A DNA stretch of 64,000 nucleotides, taken from assembly GCF_002217755.1 (NCBI RefSeq), contig NZ_BCFL01000024.1, positions 62,001 through 126,000 on the forward strand, read 5' to 3'. The first letter of the stretch is position 1. Every line of letters begins with the position of its first letter. This DNA is from Streptomyces hyaluromycini (GTDB taxonomy: Bacteria > Actinomycetota > Actinomycetes > Streptomycetales > Streptomycetaceae). This document shows, one piece after another, positions 1 through 7,930 of the stretch. Under the pieces are notes generated by a model. It saw nothing but the letters and a program-made list of their open reading frames with translations. It searched no databases and had not been told where the DNA came from. A program made the position numbers and the translations under genes.

Positions 1-2118
1 CACCAGCCGGTCCAGGAGGGCGAGTTGCTCGTCGTGCGGGAGCGCGGCGAGGCTGCGGCCCTGGACCGCGAGGATCTGGAAGGGGGCCAGGCGCACCCCG
101 TCCAGGCCCTCGGTGGGCCAGCAGTAGCGGCGGTAGGCGTCGGTGAACGCGGCCGCGTCGGCGGCGCGTTCGCGCTGCCGGGCCAGCAGACCGGTGACGT
201 CGACGCCGCGGGCCGCCGCGCCCTCCAGGGCGGCCAGCGCGCCCGGGAAGACCGCGCCGGAGGCGGCGCCCACGGCCGCGTACTGGGTGCGCAGCAGGCC
301 GGAGGCCTTGAGCGACCAGGGCAGCAGCTCGGCGTCCAACAGGAGCCAGTCGGTGGCGAGTTCGTCCCAGAGGCCGGCCGCGTCGACCGAGGCGCGGATC
401 CGGCCGAGGATCTCCTCGGTCACCGACTCGTCGTCGAAGAACGGGCGTCCGGTGCGGGTGTAGAGGGAGCCGGTCGGGCCGGGCGGGACGCCGAAGCGCT
501 TGTGCGCGACCTCCGTGTCCCGGCACACCAGTGCCACCGCCCGCGAGCCCATGTGCTTCTCCTCGCACACCACCCGGGCGACCCCGTCCGCGGCGTACTG
601 GGCGAAGGCCTCCGCCGGGTGCTCCAGATAGCCCTCGACGTGCGAAGTGGCCGTCGGGGCCATGGTCGGCGGCAGGTACGGCAGCAGGCGCGGGTCGATC
701 GCGAAGCGGCTCATCACCTCCAGGGCGGCCGCCGCGTTCGCCTCGCGGACCGCGATCCGGCCCTGGTGACGCGTCTCGACGACCCGTCGGCCGTGGACGT
801 CCGCCAGGTCCAGCGGGCGTCCGTCCTGGCCGCCGGGCGCCTCGGTGTGCAGCGGGCGGGCCGGCTCGTACCAGACCTGCTCGGCCGGTACGTCGACCAG
901 CTCCCGCTCCGGCCAGCGCAGCGCGGTGAGCTTGCCGCCGAAGACGGCGCCGGTGTCCAGGCAGATGGTGTTGTTCAGCCAGGTGGCCTCCGGGACCGGG
1001 GTGTGGCCGTAGACGACGGCGGCGCGGCCCCGGTAGTCCTCGGCCCACGGGTAGCGCACGGGCAGGCCGAACTCGTCGGTCTCGCCGGTGGTCTCGCCGT
1101 ACAGCGCGTGCGAGCGGACCCGGCCGGAGGTGCGGCCGTGGTACTTCTCGGGCAGCCCGGCGTGGCAGACGACCAGCTTCCCGCCGTCGAGGACGTAGTG
1201 GCTGACCAGTCCGTCGATGAACTCCCGTACCTGTGCCCGGAACTCCTCGCTCTCGCCGTCCATCTGGTCGATGGTCTCGGCGAGTCCGTGGGTGTGCTGG
1301 ACCTTGCGGCCCTTGAGGTATCGGCCGTACTTGTTCTCGTGGTTGCCGGGCACGCACAGGGCGTTGCCCGACCCGACCATCGACATCACGCGGCGCAGCA
1401 CGCCGGGGCTGTCGGGGCCGCGGTCGACGAGGTCGCCGACGAAGACCGCGGTACGGCCCTGCGGGTGGACGCCGTCCCGGTAGCCCAGCTTGGCGAGCAG
1501 GGAATCCAGTTCGCTCGCGCAGCCGTGGATGTCGCCGACGATGTCGAAGGGGCCGGTGAGGTGGGTCAGGTCGTTGAACCGCTTCTCGGTGACGACGGTC
1601 GCCGACTCGGCCTCCTCGACGCCGCGCAGGATGTGCACCTTGCGGAAGCCCTCGCGTTCCAGGTGCCTGACCGAGCGGCGCAGTTCGCGGATGTGGCGCT
1701 GGATGACCCGGCGCGGCATGTCGGCCCGGTCGGTGCGGGCCGCGTTGCGTTCGGCGCACACCTCCTCGGGCACGTCGAGGACGATGGCGATGGGCAGCAC
1801 GTCGTACTGCTTGGCCAGGTCGATCAGCTGGCGCCGGGACTCCTGCTGCACGCTGGTCGCGTCGACGACCGTGCGGCGGCCGGCGGCGAGCCGCTTGCCG
1901 GCGATGTAGTGCAGGACGTCGAATGCGTCCTTGGTCGCGCTCTGGTCGTTCTCGTCGTCGGAGACCAGGCCCCGGCAGAAGTCGGAGGAGATGATCTCGG
2001 TCGGCTTGAAGTGGCGCCGGGCGAAGGTGGACTTGCCGGAGCCGGAGGCGCCGACGAGGACGACCAGGGAGAGGTCGGTGACGGGCAGGACCCGTCCGGT
2101 GTGCTGTGTCTCGGTCAT
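1..2118 (-). CDS. pnkp: Polynucleotide kinase-phosphatase Pnkp (RNA repair), partial at 3' end
   Basis: Bacterial Pnkp heals and seals broken RNA: a 5' kinase, a central metallophosphatase and a C-terminal ligase-type adenylyltransferase. All three are visible. Residues 23-31 form a P-loop (GASGSGKST). GDIHG, GDLVDRG and GNHENK metallophosphatase motifs lie at about 190-260. A ligase motif I (EEKHMGSR) lies near residue 522. About 706 codons are present and the C-terminus runs off the left edge; family members are roughly 830-870 residues. The ATG at 2118 overlaps the TGA of hen1 as ATGA, so translation is coupled. In the known system the ligase domain works only with Hen1, which agrees with this pairing. 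Confidence 0.95.
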   Translation of the reverse strand, partial: MTETQHTGRVLPVTDLSLVVLVGASGSGKSTFARRHFKPTEIISSDFCRGLVSDDENDQSATKDAFDVLHYIAGKRLAAGRRTVVDATSVQQESRRQLIDLAKQYDVLPIAIVLDVPEEVCAERNAARTDRADMPRRVIQRHIRELRRSVRHLEREGFRKVHILRGVEEAESATVVTEKRFNDLTHLTGPFDIVGDIHGCASELDSLLAKLGYRDGVHPQGRTAVFVGDLVDRGPDSPGVLRRVMSMVGSGNALCVPGNHENKYGRYLKGRKVQHTHGLAETIDQMDGESEEFRAQVREFIDGLVSHYVLDGGKLVVCHAGLPEKYHGRTSGRVRSHALYGETTGETDEFGLPVRYPWAEDYRGRAAVVYGHTPVPEATWLNNTICLDTGAVFGGKLTALRWPERELVDVPAEQVWYEPARPLHTEAPGGQDGRPLDLADVHGRRVVETRHQGRIAVREANAAAALEVMSRFAIDPRLLPYLPPTMAPTATSHVEGYLEHPAEAFAQYAADGVARVVCEEKHMGSRAVALVCRDTEVAHKRFGVPPGPTGSLYTRTGRPFFDDESVTEEILGRIRASVDAAGLWDELATDWLLLDAELLPWSLKASGLLRTQYAAVGAASGAVFPGALAALEGAAARGVDVTGLLARQRERAADAAAFTDAYRRYCWPTEGLDGVRLAPFQILAVQGRSLAALPHDEQLALLDRLV

Positions 2119-3593
2119 GCCGCCTTCGCCTCCTTCGCGGTGCATACGGTGGCCGTGCTTATGTCAAAAATGGCCATCTGGGTGGGCGGTCCGACCTCGG
2201 GGTCGTCCGGGCCCACGGGGGTGAACTCGACGTCGTAGCCGTGCAGTTCGGCGACCCGGTGGGCCCAGGCGCGGAACTCCTCGCGGGTCCACTCGAAGCG
2301 GTGGTCGCCGTGCCGGGTGTGGCCGGCGGGGAGGGTCTCCCAGCGGACGTTGTACTCCACGTTCGGGGTGGTCACCAGGACCGTGCGGGGGCGGGCGGCG
2401 CCGAACACGGCGTACTCCAGGGCGGGCAGCCTCGGCAGGTCGAGGTGTTCGATCACCTCGCTGAGCACGGCCGCGTCGTACCCCTTGAGCCGCTTGTCGG
2501 TGTAGGCCAGCGAGCCCTGGAAGAGCTTGACGCGGGCGGCCTGCCGCTCCCCCATGCGGTCCAGCTTGAGCCGCCGGGAGGCGATGGTGAGCGCCCGCAT
2601 GGACACGTCGACACCGACGATCTCGGTGAAGGACGGGTCGTTCAGCAGCGCCTGCACCAGCTGGCCCTGGCCGCAGCCGAGGTCGAGGACCCGGGCGGCG
2701 CCGGAGCGCTTGAGCGCGTCGAGGATCGCCTCGCGGCGCTGCACGGCGAGCGGGGTCGGCTTCTCCTCCGCCTCGGTCTCCTCCGCGACGGCGTTGTCGA
2801 TCTCCTCGACCTCGCTGTCGTCGGCCTCGGCGAGCCGCACCAGCTCCAGCCGCTCCATCGCCTGCCGGGTCAGCGACCAGCGCCGGGAGAGGTAGCGGCT
2901 GGTGATGAGCTTGTGCTCGGGGTGGCCGGGGAGCCAGCCCTCGCCCGCGCGCAGCAGCTTGTCGACCTCCTCGGAGGACACCCAGTAGTGCTTGGCGTCG
3001 TCGAGGACGGGGAGCAGGACGTAGAGGTGGCGCAGCGCCTCGGAGAGGGTCAGCGCCTCGGACTCCAGGGCCAGGCCGACGTACCGCGAGTCGCCCCACT
3101 CCGGGAACTCGGTGTCCAGCGCGACCGGTTCGGCGGTCACCGTCCAGCCGAGCGGCTCGAAGAGGTGCCGTACGAGGTCGGGGCCGCCGCGGGCGGGCAG
3201 CGCGGGCACCTCGATCCGCAACGACCTCGGCTGCGCCGGGGCTTCGGGGCGGGCCCTGCAGACGCCGCGCATGGCGCTGGAGAAGACGTTGCCGATCGCC
3301 ACGGCGAGCAGCGAGGAGGCCGCGTACGGGCGGTCGTTGACGTACTGCGCGAGCGCTGCGTCGGGGGCTCCGCCGCGTCCCTTGCCCTTGCCGCGTCGGA
3401 CCAGCGCCACCGCGTCCACCTCCAGGAGCAGCGCCGCCGTGCAGCGCTCGGGATCCGCCTCCGGGTAGAAGACGTGCGCGATGCCGTGCGAGGTGGTGAA
3501 GGTCTGCGCGTTGCCGGGGTGCTTGTGCAGCAGGAACCCGAGGTCGGTGGCCGGGGAGGCGGCGGTGCCGCTCGTGGAGATCGTCAGGAACAC
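2115..3593 (-). CDS. hen1: 3'-terminal RNA ribose 2'-O-methyltransferase Hen1
   Basis: Bacterial Hen1 methylates the 2'-OH at the 3' end of a cleaved RNA before Pnkp reseals it, protecting the junction from being cut again. The 492-residue product has an N-terminal half of the kind that activates the Pnkp ligase. A C-terminal methyltransferase follows, with the SAM motif VLDLGCGQGQL, the metal-binding EVIEHL signature and a downstream HRFEW segment. The GTG start at 3593 is chosen because the protein then begins VFLTIST, as expected for the family, and an AGGGAG ribosome site lies about 10 bases upstream. The frame is open further upstream, but that extension looks non-coding. It is the first gene of the two-gene repair operon and is divergent from the TetR gene. 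Confidence 0.93.
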   Translation of the reverse strand: MFLTISTSGTAASPATDLGFLLHKHPGNAQTFTTSHGIAHVFYPEADPERCTAALLLEVDAVALVRRGKGKGRGGAPDAALAQYVNDRPYAASSLLAVAIGNVFSSAMRGVCRARPEAPAQPRSLRIEVPALPARGGPDLVRHLFEPLGWTVTAEPVALDTEFPEWGDSRYVGLALESEALTLSEALRHLYVLLPVLDDAKHYWVSSEEVDKLLRAGEGWLPGHPEHKLITSRYLSRRWSLTRQAMERLELVRLAEADDSEVEEIDNAVAEETEAEEKPTPLAVQRREAILDALKRSGAARVLDLGCGQGQLVQALLNDPSFTEIVGVDVSMRALTIASRRLKLDRMGERQAARVKLFQGSLAYTDKRLKGYDAAVLSEVIEHLDLPRLPALEYAVFGAARPRTVLVTTPNVEYNVRWETLPAGHTRHGDHRFEWTREEFRAWAHRVAELHGYDVEFTPVGPDDPEVGPPTQMAIFDISTATVCTAKEAKAA

Positions 3594-3700
3594 ATGTCCG
3601 AGTCTCCCTGGTCCGGCGCCGCCTTGACCACTGGTTTTGTCCGTGCGGTGGTCCGTGGCGCCATCGGTTCGGAAGCGGGCCGGGCAGCCGCCCCAGGCCG

Positions 3701-3722
3701 CTAATGACCAGATGTACATTAG
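3701..3722. promoter_or_regulatory. Inverted repeat, candidate TetR autoregulatory operator
   Basis: CTAATG and CATTAG are perfect 6 bp arms separated by 10 bp. The palindrome ends 5 bp before the GTG at 3728. It is AT-richer than its surroundings and lies between hen1 and the tetR-like gene. TetR regulators commonly bind such palindromes over their own promoter. That this protein binds here is inference. Confidence 0.55.
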
Positions 3723-3727
3723 GGCCC

Positions 3728-4405
3728 GTGACCATGACGTCCAGCAGCAGGCCGCCTGCCCGGAAGCGGGTGCGGGCACCTCAGGCGCATCGCGAGGCGA
3801 TCCTCGACGCGGCCCGCGCCGCCTTCGCCGAGCGGGGATACGCGCGGGCCACCATCCGGGAGATCGCCGGCCGCGCCGGAGTCACCCACGGCCTGGTGAT
3901 GCGGCACTTCGGCTCCAAGGAGCGGCTGTTCCTGGCCGCCGTGCCCGGCACCCGTGACCTGCCGGAACTGGTGCCCGGGCCGCCCGGGACCCTGCCGGAC
4001 AGGATCGCGCGGGCCTTCGTCGAGCGCATGGAGCGCGCCGACAGCGGCGATCCGTTCCTCGCGCTGATCCGCAGCGCGGCCTCCGACGAGAGCGCCGCGA
4101 CCGCCCTGTACACGGCGATGCGGCAGAGCAGCACGGAGGCCTACCGCACGGTGCTGACCGGGCCCGACGCCGACGAGCGCATCGACCTGCTCGGCGCGCA
4201 TCTCATCGGGGTCGCCTTCAGCCGGTACGTGCTGCGCAGCGGGCCGGTGGCGGAGATGGAGCCGGAGCGGCTGGTGCGCTACCTGGCACGGACCCTGCGG
4301 TGCGCCCTGGAGCCGCTCGGTGCGGCCGACACCGAGGACGAAGCCGGAACCGAAGCCGGAACCGGAACCGGAACCGGAGCCGAGGAAGGGAACTCCCCGT
4401 CATGA
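3728..4405 (+). CDS. TetR family transcriptional regulator
   Basis: About 225 residues. A TetR N-terminal DNA-binding domain spans roughly residues 20-70, with the helix-turn-helix at about 42-61 (REIAGRAGVTHGLVMRHFGS). A C-terminal ligand-binding region of a TetR_C type follows. The GTG at 3728 or the ATG at 3734 is preferred over the ATG at 3704, because the earlier start would put a palindromic operator and a TTA codon inside the gene. The C-terminus ends in a low-complexity Glu/Ala/Gly/Thr tail encoded by a short repeated GGAACC-like unit. The stop overlaps the next ATG (ATGA), so it is co-translated with the FAD oxidoreductase and probably controls it together with itself. Confidence 0.85.
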   Translation: MTMTSSSRPPARKRVRAPQAHREAILDAARAAFAERGYARATIREIAGRAGVTHGLVMRHFGSKERLFLAAVPGTRDLPELVPGPPGTLPDRIARAFVERMERADSGDPFLALIRSAASDESAATALYTAMRQSSTEAYRTVLTGPDADERIDLLGAHLIGVAFSRYVLRSGPVAEMEPERLVRYLARTLRCALEPLGAADTEDEAGTEAGTGTGTGAEEGNSPS

Positions 4406-5721
4406 CGTTCACGCTGCCGCCGGTCCCGCCGTCCCTGGCCGGGCGGATCGTCGTACCGGACGACACCCGGTACGAGCGGTTACGGCACGGCTATGTGCAC
4501 CGCGGCTCGCCCGCCGCCGTGCTGCTGCCAGAGGACGCCGGGCAGACCGCCGAGGCGCTGGGGTACGCGCGCTCGCTGGGCTCGGCGGTCTCGGTGCGCA
4601 GCGGCGGGCACGGCATCAGCGGCCGTTCCACCAACGACGGCGGTGCCGTCGTCGACGTGTCCCGTCTCGACGAGGTGCGGGTGCTGGACCGGGCCCGGCG
4701 GCGGATCCGGGTCGGGGCGGGCGCCCGCTGGGGACGGGTGGCGCAGGCCCTCGCTCCGCACGGGCTGGCCGTCAGCTCCGGGGACACCGGTGACGTGGGG
4801 GTGGGCGGCCTGGTCACGGCGGGCGGCATGGGCTGGCTGGCGCGGCTGCACGGGCTGACCGTCGACCATGTGACGGCGGTCGAACTCGTCCTGGCCGACG
4901 GCACGTTCGTGCGGACGGACGCCGAGCGGGAGCCCGACCTGTTCTGGGCGGTGCGCGGGGCCGGCGGGAACTTCGGGGTGGTCACCGCCGTGGAACTGGA
5001 GGCCTGCGAGACCGGCGACGTGGTCTTCGCCAACCTGGTCTTCGACGCGGGGGACGCAGCGGCGCTGATCGAGGCGTGGGGTGCGGTGCTGGAGTCGGCG
5101 CCGCGCGAGCTGACCAGTTTTCTGACGTTCATGCCGGGCGGGCCGGGCCGCCCGCACCTGGCGCATGTCGCCGCGGTGTACGCGGGGAGCGCGGAACACG
5201 GCGCGGCCGAGCGGGCGCTGACGCCGCTGCTCGGCGTCGGCCCGCCGGTCCAGCAGCGGGCGGTGCTCGCACCGTACTCGGCGCTGGTGCCGGTGAGCGG
5301 CGTCGCGCACCACGGGCAGCAGCAGCTCGGCGCCACCCGGTCCGGCCTGCTCGACCGTCTCACCGCGGCCGCGGCACGGGCGGTCGCGGACGCGCTGGAG
5401 TCGGGGCAGGTGCCGATGCAGCAGTTCCGTTCGGTGGGCGGGGCGGTCAACGACGTGGACCCCGCGGCCACCGCCTACGCCCACCGCACCCAGAACTTCT
5501 CGCTGATGTCCGCGACCGTCCCGGAGCTGGAGAGCGGCCTCGACACGCACTGGGCACGGCTCGCCCCGCACCTGAACGGCATGTACCTCAGCTTCGACAC
5601 CCGCCGTACCTCACAGGTGCTGACGGAGGCGTTCCCCGAGCCGGCCCTGTCCCGGCTCCGCGCCCTGAAGGAGCGGTACGACCCGGAGAACGTCTTCGAC
5701 CGCAACTTCCCCCTGAAGTGA
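4402..5721 (+). CDS. FAD-binding oxidoreductase, berberine bridge enzyme type
   Basis: A 439-residue flavoprotein of the PCMH/BBE class, which oxidises alcohols, sugars or phenolic intermediates with oxygen. The N-terminal FAD domain has the GGHG motif, where His70 is the usual covalent flavin attachment residue. A glycine-rich VGVGGLVTAGGMGW stretch follows, and the typical C-terminal NVFDRNFPL (BBE) motif closes the protein. No Cys precedes VGVGG, so the second (cysteinyl) flavin link seen in bicovalent members is probably absent. Leu27 is encoded by TTA (4480-4482), the rare codon read by the bldA tRNA in Streptomyces. The gene overlaps tetR by 4 bp. The substrate cannot be told from sequence; the neighbourhood suggests a role in secondary metabolism. 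Confidence 0.85.
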   Translation: MTFTLPPVPPSLAGRIVVPDDTRYERLRHGYVHRGSPAAVLLPEDAGQTAEALGYARSLGSAVSVRSGGHGISGRSTNDGGAVVDVSRLDEVRVLDRARRRIRVGAGARWGRVAQALAPHGLAVSSGDTGDVGVGGLVTAGGMGWLARLHGLTVDHVTAVELVLADGTFVRTDAEREPDLFWAVRGAGGNFGVVTAVELEACETGDVVFANLVFDAGDAAALIEAWGAVLESAPRELTSFLTFMPGGPGRPHLAHVAAVYAGSAEHGAAERALTPLLGVGPPVQQRAVLAPYSALVPVSGVAHHGQQQLGATRSGLLDRLTAAAARAVADALESGQVPMQQFRSVGGAVNDVDPAATAYAHRTQNFSLMSATVPELESGLDTHWARLAPHLNGMYLSFDTRRTSQVLTEAFPEPALSRLRALKERYDPENVFDRNFPLK

Positions 5722-5727
5722 GGGAGT

Positions 5728-6399
5728 TCAGGAGGCGCCCTGGGTGCGGGCACCCTCCAGCGCCTTCTGGTACGACGCCGCGGCCAGCTCCTGGAACTGG
5801 GCGAGCCGGGGCACGTGTGCCGACTTGGTCAGCTCGGCGTGCAGGAAGGTGAGGTCGGTCGCGAGGCCGACCATGCCGAGGGCCGCCCTCAGGTACGGCT
5901 CCTGGTGGTCGGAGTCGTGGCGCGGCGTGCCGGGGCCGTAGGCGCCGCCGCGCGCCGAGGCCACCACGACCTTCTTGCCGGACAGCGGGCCCTCGCCGGT
6001 GGCCGGGTCGGCGATGAGCGGGGCGATCAGCACCCGGTCGAACCACGCCTTGAAGGTCGAGGGCACCGAGAAGTTGTACATCGGCACACCGAGCAGAATG
6101 GTGTCGGCGGCGAGGAGTTCCTCGATCAGCGGCCAGGTGATCGCCCAACTGGCCTGCTCCTCGGGCGTGGTGGCCGCGTCGCGGGCCGCTGCGAGGTCGC
6201 GTGTGCCCTCCTTCTCCAGGCGGTGCATCACCTCGATCTGCGCGTGGTCGACGTGCGGCACCGGGCCGGCGGCCAGGTCGCGGTAGATGTAGCTGCCGTC
6301 GGGGTTGGCCTTGCGCCAGGCTTCGGCGAACTCGCCCGAGATCTGGCGGGAGACGGAGCCCACGCGCGGGCTGGAGTCGAGGTGGAGCAGTGTGGCCAT
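5728..6399 (-). CDS. azoR: FMN-dependent NADH-azoreductase / quinone reductase
   Basis: A 223-residue flavodoxin-fold enzyme of the AzoR family, which passes two electrons from NADH through FMN to quinones and azo compounds. Flavin phosphate-binding residues are in DSSPRVGSVSR (8-18). The family motif PMYNFSVPSTFKAWFD is at 106-121, with a GGAYGPG loop at 151-157. The ATG at 6399 has an AGGGG ribosome site. It is convergent with the FAD oxidoreductase, with only 6 bp between the stops, and divergent from the LysR gene. That arrangement suggests control by the LysR protein. In this setting reduction of a quinone, made by the neighbouring operon or toxic to the cell, is a reasonable inference. 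Confidence 0.92.
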   Translation of the reverse strand: MATLLHLDSSPRVGSVSRQISGEFAEAWRKANPDGSYIYRDLAAGPVPHVDHAQIEVMHRLEKEGTRDLAAARDAATTPEEQASWAITWPLIEELLAADTILLGVPMYNFSVPSTFKAWFDRVLIAPLIADPATGEGPLSGKKVVVASARGGAYGPGTPRHDSDHQEPYLRAALGMVGLATDLTFLHAELTKSAHVPRLAQFQELAAASYQKALEGARTQGAS

Positions 6400-6518
6400 G
6401 GCGGAAAACCCCTGTCTGATCAGGTCGTTCGTATCGGTCCGTGATCCATTGAAAGTCCGGGCGGGCGGGTTGTCCCGTAATCTGGCGTGGCAGTTCGTAA
6501 CCGGAAGCGTTAGCGAGG

Positions 6519-7466
6519 ATGACGGTGCTGGACGTACGGAAACTGGTTCTGCTGCGTGAGGTCGGCGCCCGGGGATCCATCGCCGCGGCGGCGCAGGCCC
6601 TGAACTACACCCGTTCCGCGGTCTCCCAGCAGCTCTCCGCCCTTGAGTCGGAGACCGGTACCGCACTGCTGGACCGGGGCAGCAAGCGCGCCGAGCTCAC
6701 CCCGGCCGGGCGGCTGCTGGTCGCGCACACCGACCGGATCGTGAACCAACTGGAGGCAGCCGAGGCGCAGTTGCTGGCCGGAGACGGCGAGGTCGGCGGC
6801 GAACTGCGGGTGGGTGTCCCGCTGCACGAGGGGCCCGCACTGCTGGTGCCGGCGCTGAACCGGCTGCGCGAGGAGCATCCGCAGCTGCGTATCACCCTGC
6901 ACGGGGTGGCCCCGGACCAGGGGCGGCAGACGGTGCGGCTGGGCCGCCTCGACGCCGTCCTGGCCACCGGCTACCCGCGGGTGCCCGAGCCCCGGGTGCC
7001 CGGGCTGTACGAGGAGGAGGTGCTCAGCGACCGCGTCCGGCTGATCACCGCCCCGGGGCACCCGCTGGCCCGGGGCGAACGCCCCTGCCGGCTGGAGGAG
7101 TTCGCCGGGGAGCCGTGGCTGCTCGACCGGACCTCGCAACTCGGCCGGCTGGCCCTGCACGCCTGCGCAGGGGCCGGATTCGTGCCCGACATAGTCTCCG
7201 ACATCGGGGACATGCAGGCCGTGTTCGGGCTGGTCTCCCTGGGCTGGGGCGTGGCGCTGGTGCCCGACCTGGTGCCGACCCGGCCGGGGCTTCCGGTCGC
7301 CCGGATCACCCCGGCCGGCCCCGAACTGACCCGCCGTATCACCCTCGTGGTGCGCGAGGGCGCCGTGCACAGCCCGCAGGTGGCCGTACTGCTGCCGGCC
7401 GTGCGGGAGGCCGCGGCCGAGCTGACCGGGCATCAGGACGCGGCCGGCCCGCTCAGCTCTCGATGA
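6519..7466 (+). CDS. LysR family transcriptional regulator
   Basis: A 315-residue LysR-type regulator. The winged helix-turn-helix is at about residues 17-45 (IAAAAQALNYTRSAVSQQLS), followed by the periplasmic-binding-like effector domain from about residue 90. It is divergent from azoR with 119 bp between the starts. That spacer has a GTTCGTA heptamer at 6427-6433 and again at 6493-6499, one near each gene. No clean T-N11-A palindrome was recognised. LysR proteins usually activate the divergent gene in response to a small molecule, so azoR is the likely target. The 3' end overlaps the convergent NTF2-like gene by 14 bp. Confidence 0.9.
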   Translation: MTVLDVRKLVLLREVGARGSIAAAAQALNYTRSAVSQQLSALESETGTALLDRGSKRAELTPAGRLLVAHTDRIVNQLEAAEAQLLAGDGEVGGELRVGVPLHEGPALLVPALNRLREEHPQLRITLHGVAPDQGRQTVRLGRLDAVLATGYPRVPEPRVPGLYEEEVLSDRVRLITAPGHPLARGERPCRLEEFAGEPWLLDRTSQLGRLALHACAGAGFVPDIVSDIGDMQAVFGLVSLGWGVALVPDLVPTRPGLPVARITPAGPELTRRITLVVREGAVHSPQVAVLLPAVREAAAELTGHQDAAGPLSSR

Positions 7467-7872
7467 CGCGATGGAAGGCGACGGTGTCGAAGATGTCCTC
7501 CATCCGGACCGCACGTCCGTCGCGCAGCACCCAGGAGTGCGTGAACGGCAGTGTCTCGGTGTGGCCGGAGAGGGAGACGACGTCCCGGTGGCCGAAGACG
7601 ACAACCCGGTTCCCCTCCCGGACGAACTCCTCGGGGTGCAGCCGCATCCCGCCCAGCACGGTCGGCACGTGGGCCAGGAACTCCTTGACACCGGCGTGCC
7701 CGTGCTTGGTACCGCCGAGGCCGTACTCGGCCATGCCGTCGGGGTGCACCCACTCGATGTCCGGGTGGAAGGCGTCGAGCAGCGCGCCCACGTCCCGGGT
7801 GGCGAAGGCCGCGTAGGCGGCGTGGATCGGGGCCAGTGGATCGGTCGTGTTCTCGGTCACGTTCTCGGTCAT
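7453..7872 (-). CDS. NTF2-like / SnoaL-like protein, candidate dehydratase
   Basis: A 139-residue cone-fold (SnoaL/NTF2) protein. It has the usual pattern: an N-terminal helix (AAYAAFATRDVGALLDAFHPDIEW), a central VGGxRLHPEEF-like strand region and a C-terminal HSWVLRDGRAVRMEDIFDT strand pair. The ATG at 7872 has an AGAGGG site. It is the last gene of a leftward operon after the A-T-TE enzyme and the reductase. Members of this fold act as cyclases, isomerases, hydrolases or dehydratases. Context suggests dehydration of the reduced product of the upstream enzymes, as in terphenyl pathways, but the catalytic residues could not be matched. Confidence 0.8.
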   Translation of the reverse strand: MTENVTENTTDPLAPIHAAYAAFATRDVGALLDAFHPDIEWVHPDGMAEYGLGGTKHGHAGVKEFLAHVPTVLGGMRLHPEEFVREGNRVVVFGHRDVVSLSGHTETLPFTHSWVLRDGRAVRMEDIFDTVAFHRVIES

Positions 7873-7880
7873 GTCCCTCT

Positions 7881-7930
7881 CAGTCCTTCTCGGTTCTTCT
7901 CGGTTCTTCTCGGTTCTTCTCAGTCCTTGA
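7881..7930 (-). repeat. 10 bp tandem repeat between reductase and NTF2-like genes
   Basis: Three exact copies of CGGTTCTTCT (7891-7920) are flanked by two related decamers (CAGTCCTTCT at 7881 and CAGTCCTTGA at 7921). On the coding strand the array reads as repeated purine-rich GAGAAGAACC units. It runs from the stop codon of the reductase to just before the start of the next gene, which ends in its own AGAGGG ribosome site. Confidence 0.95.

Noticed and set aside
3704..3727. Upstream ATG at 3704 as the TetR start
   Set aside because: It would place the palindromic operator and a TTA codon inside the coding region; the later GTG/ATG fits better.
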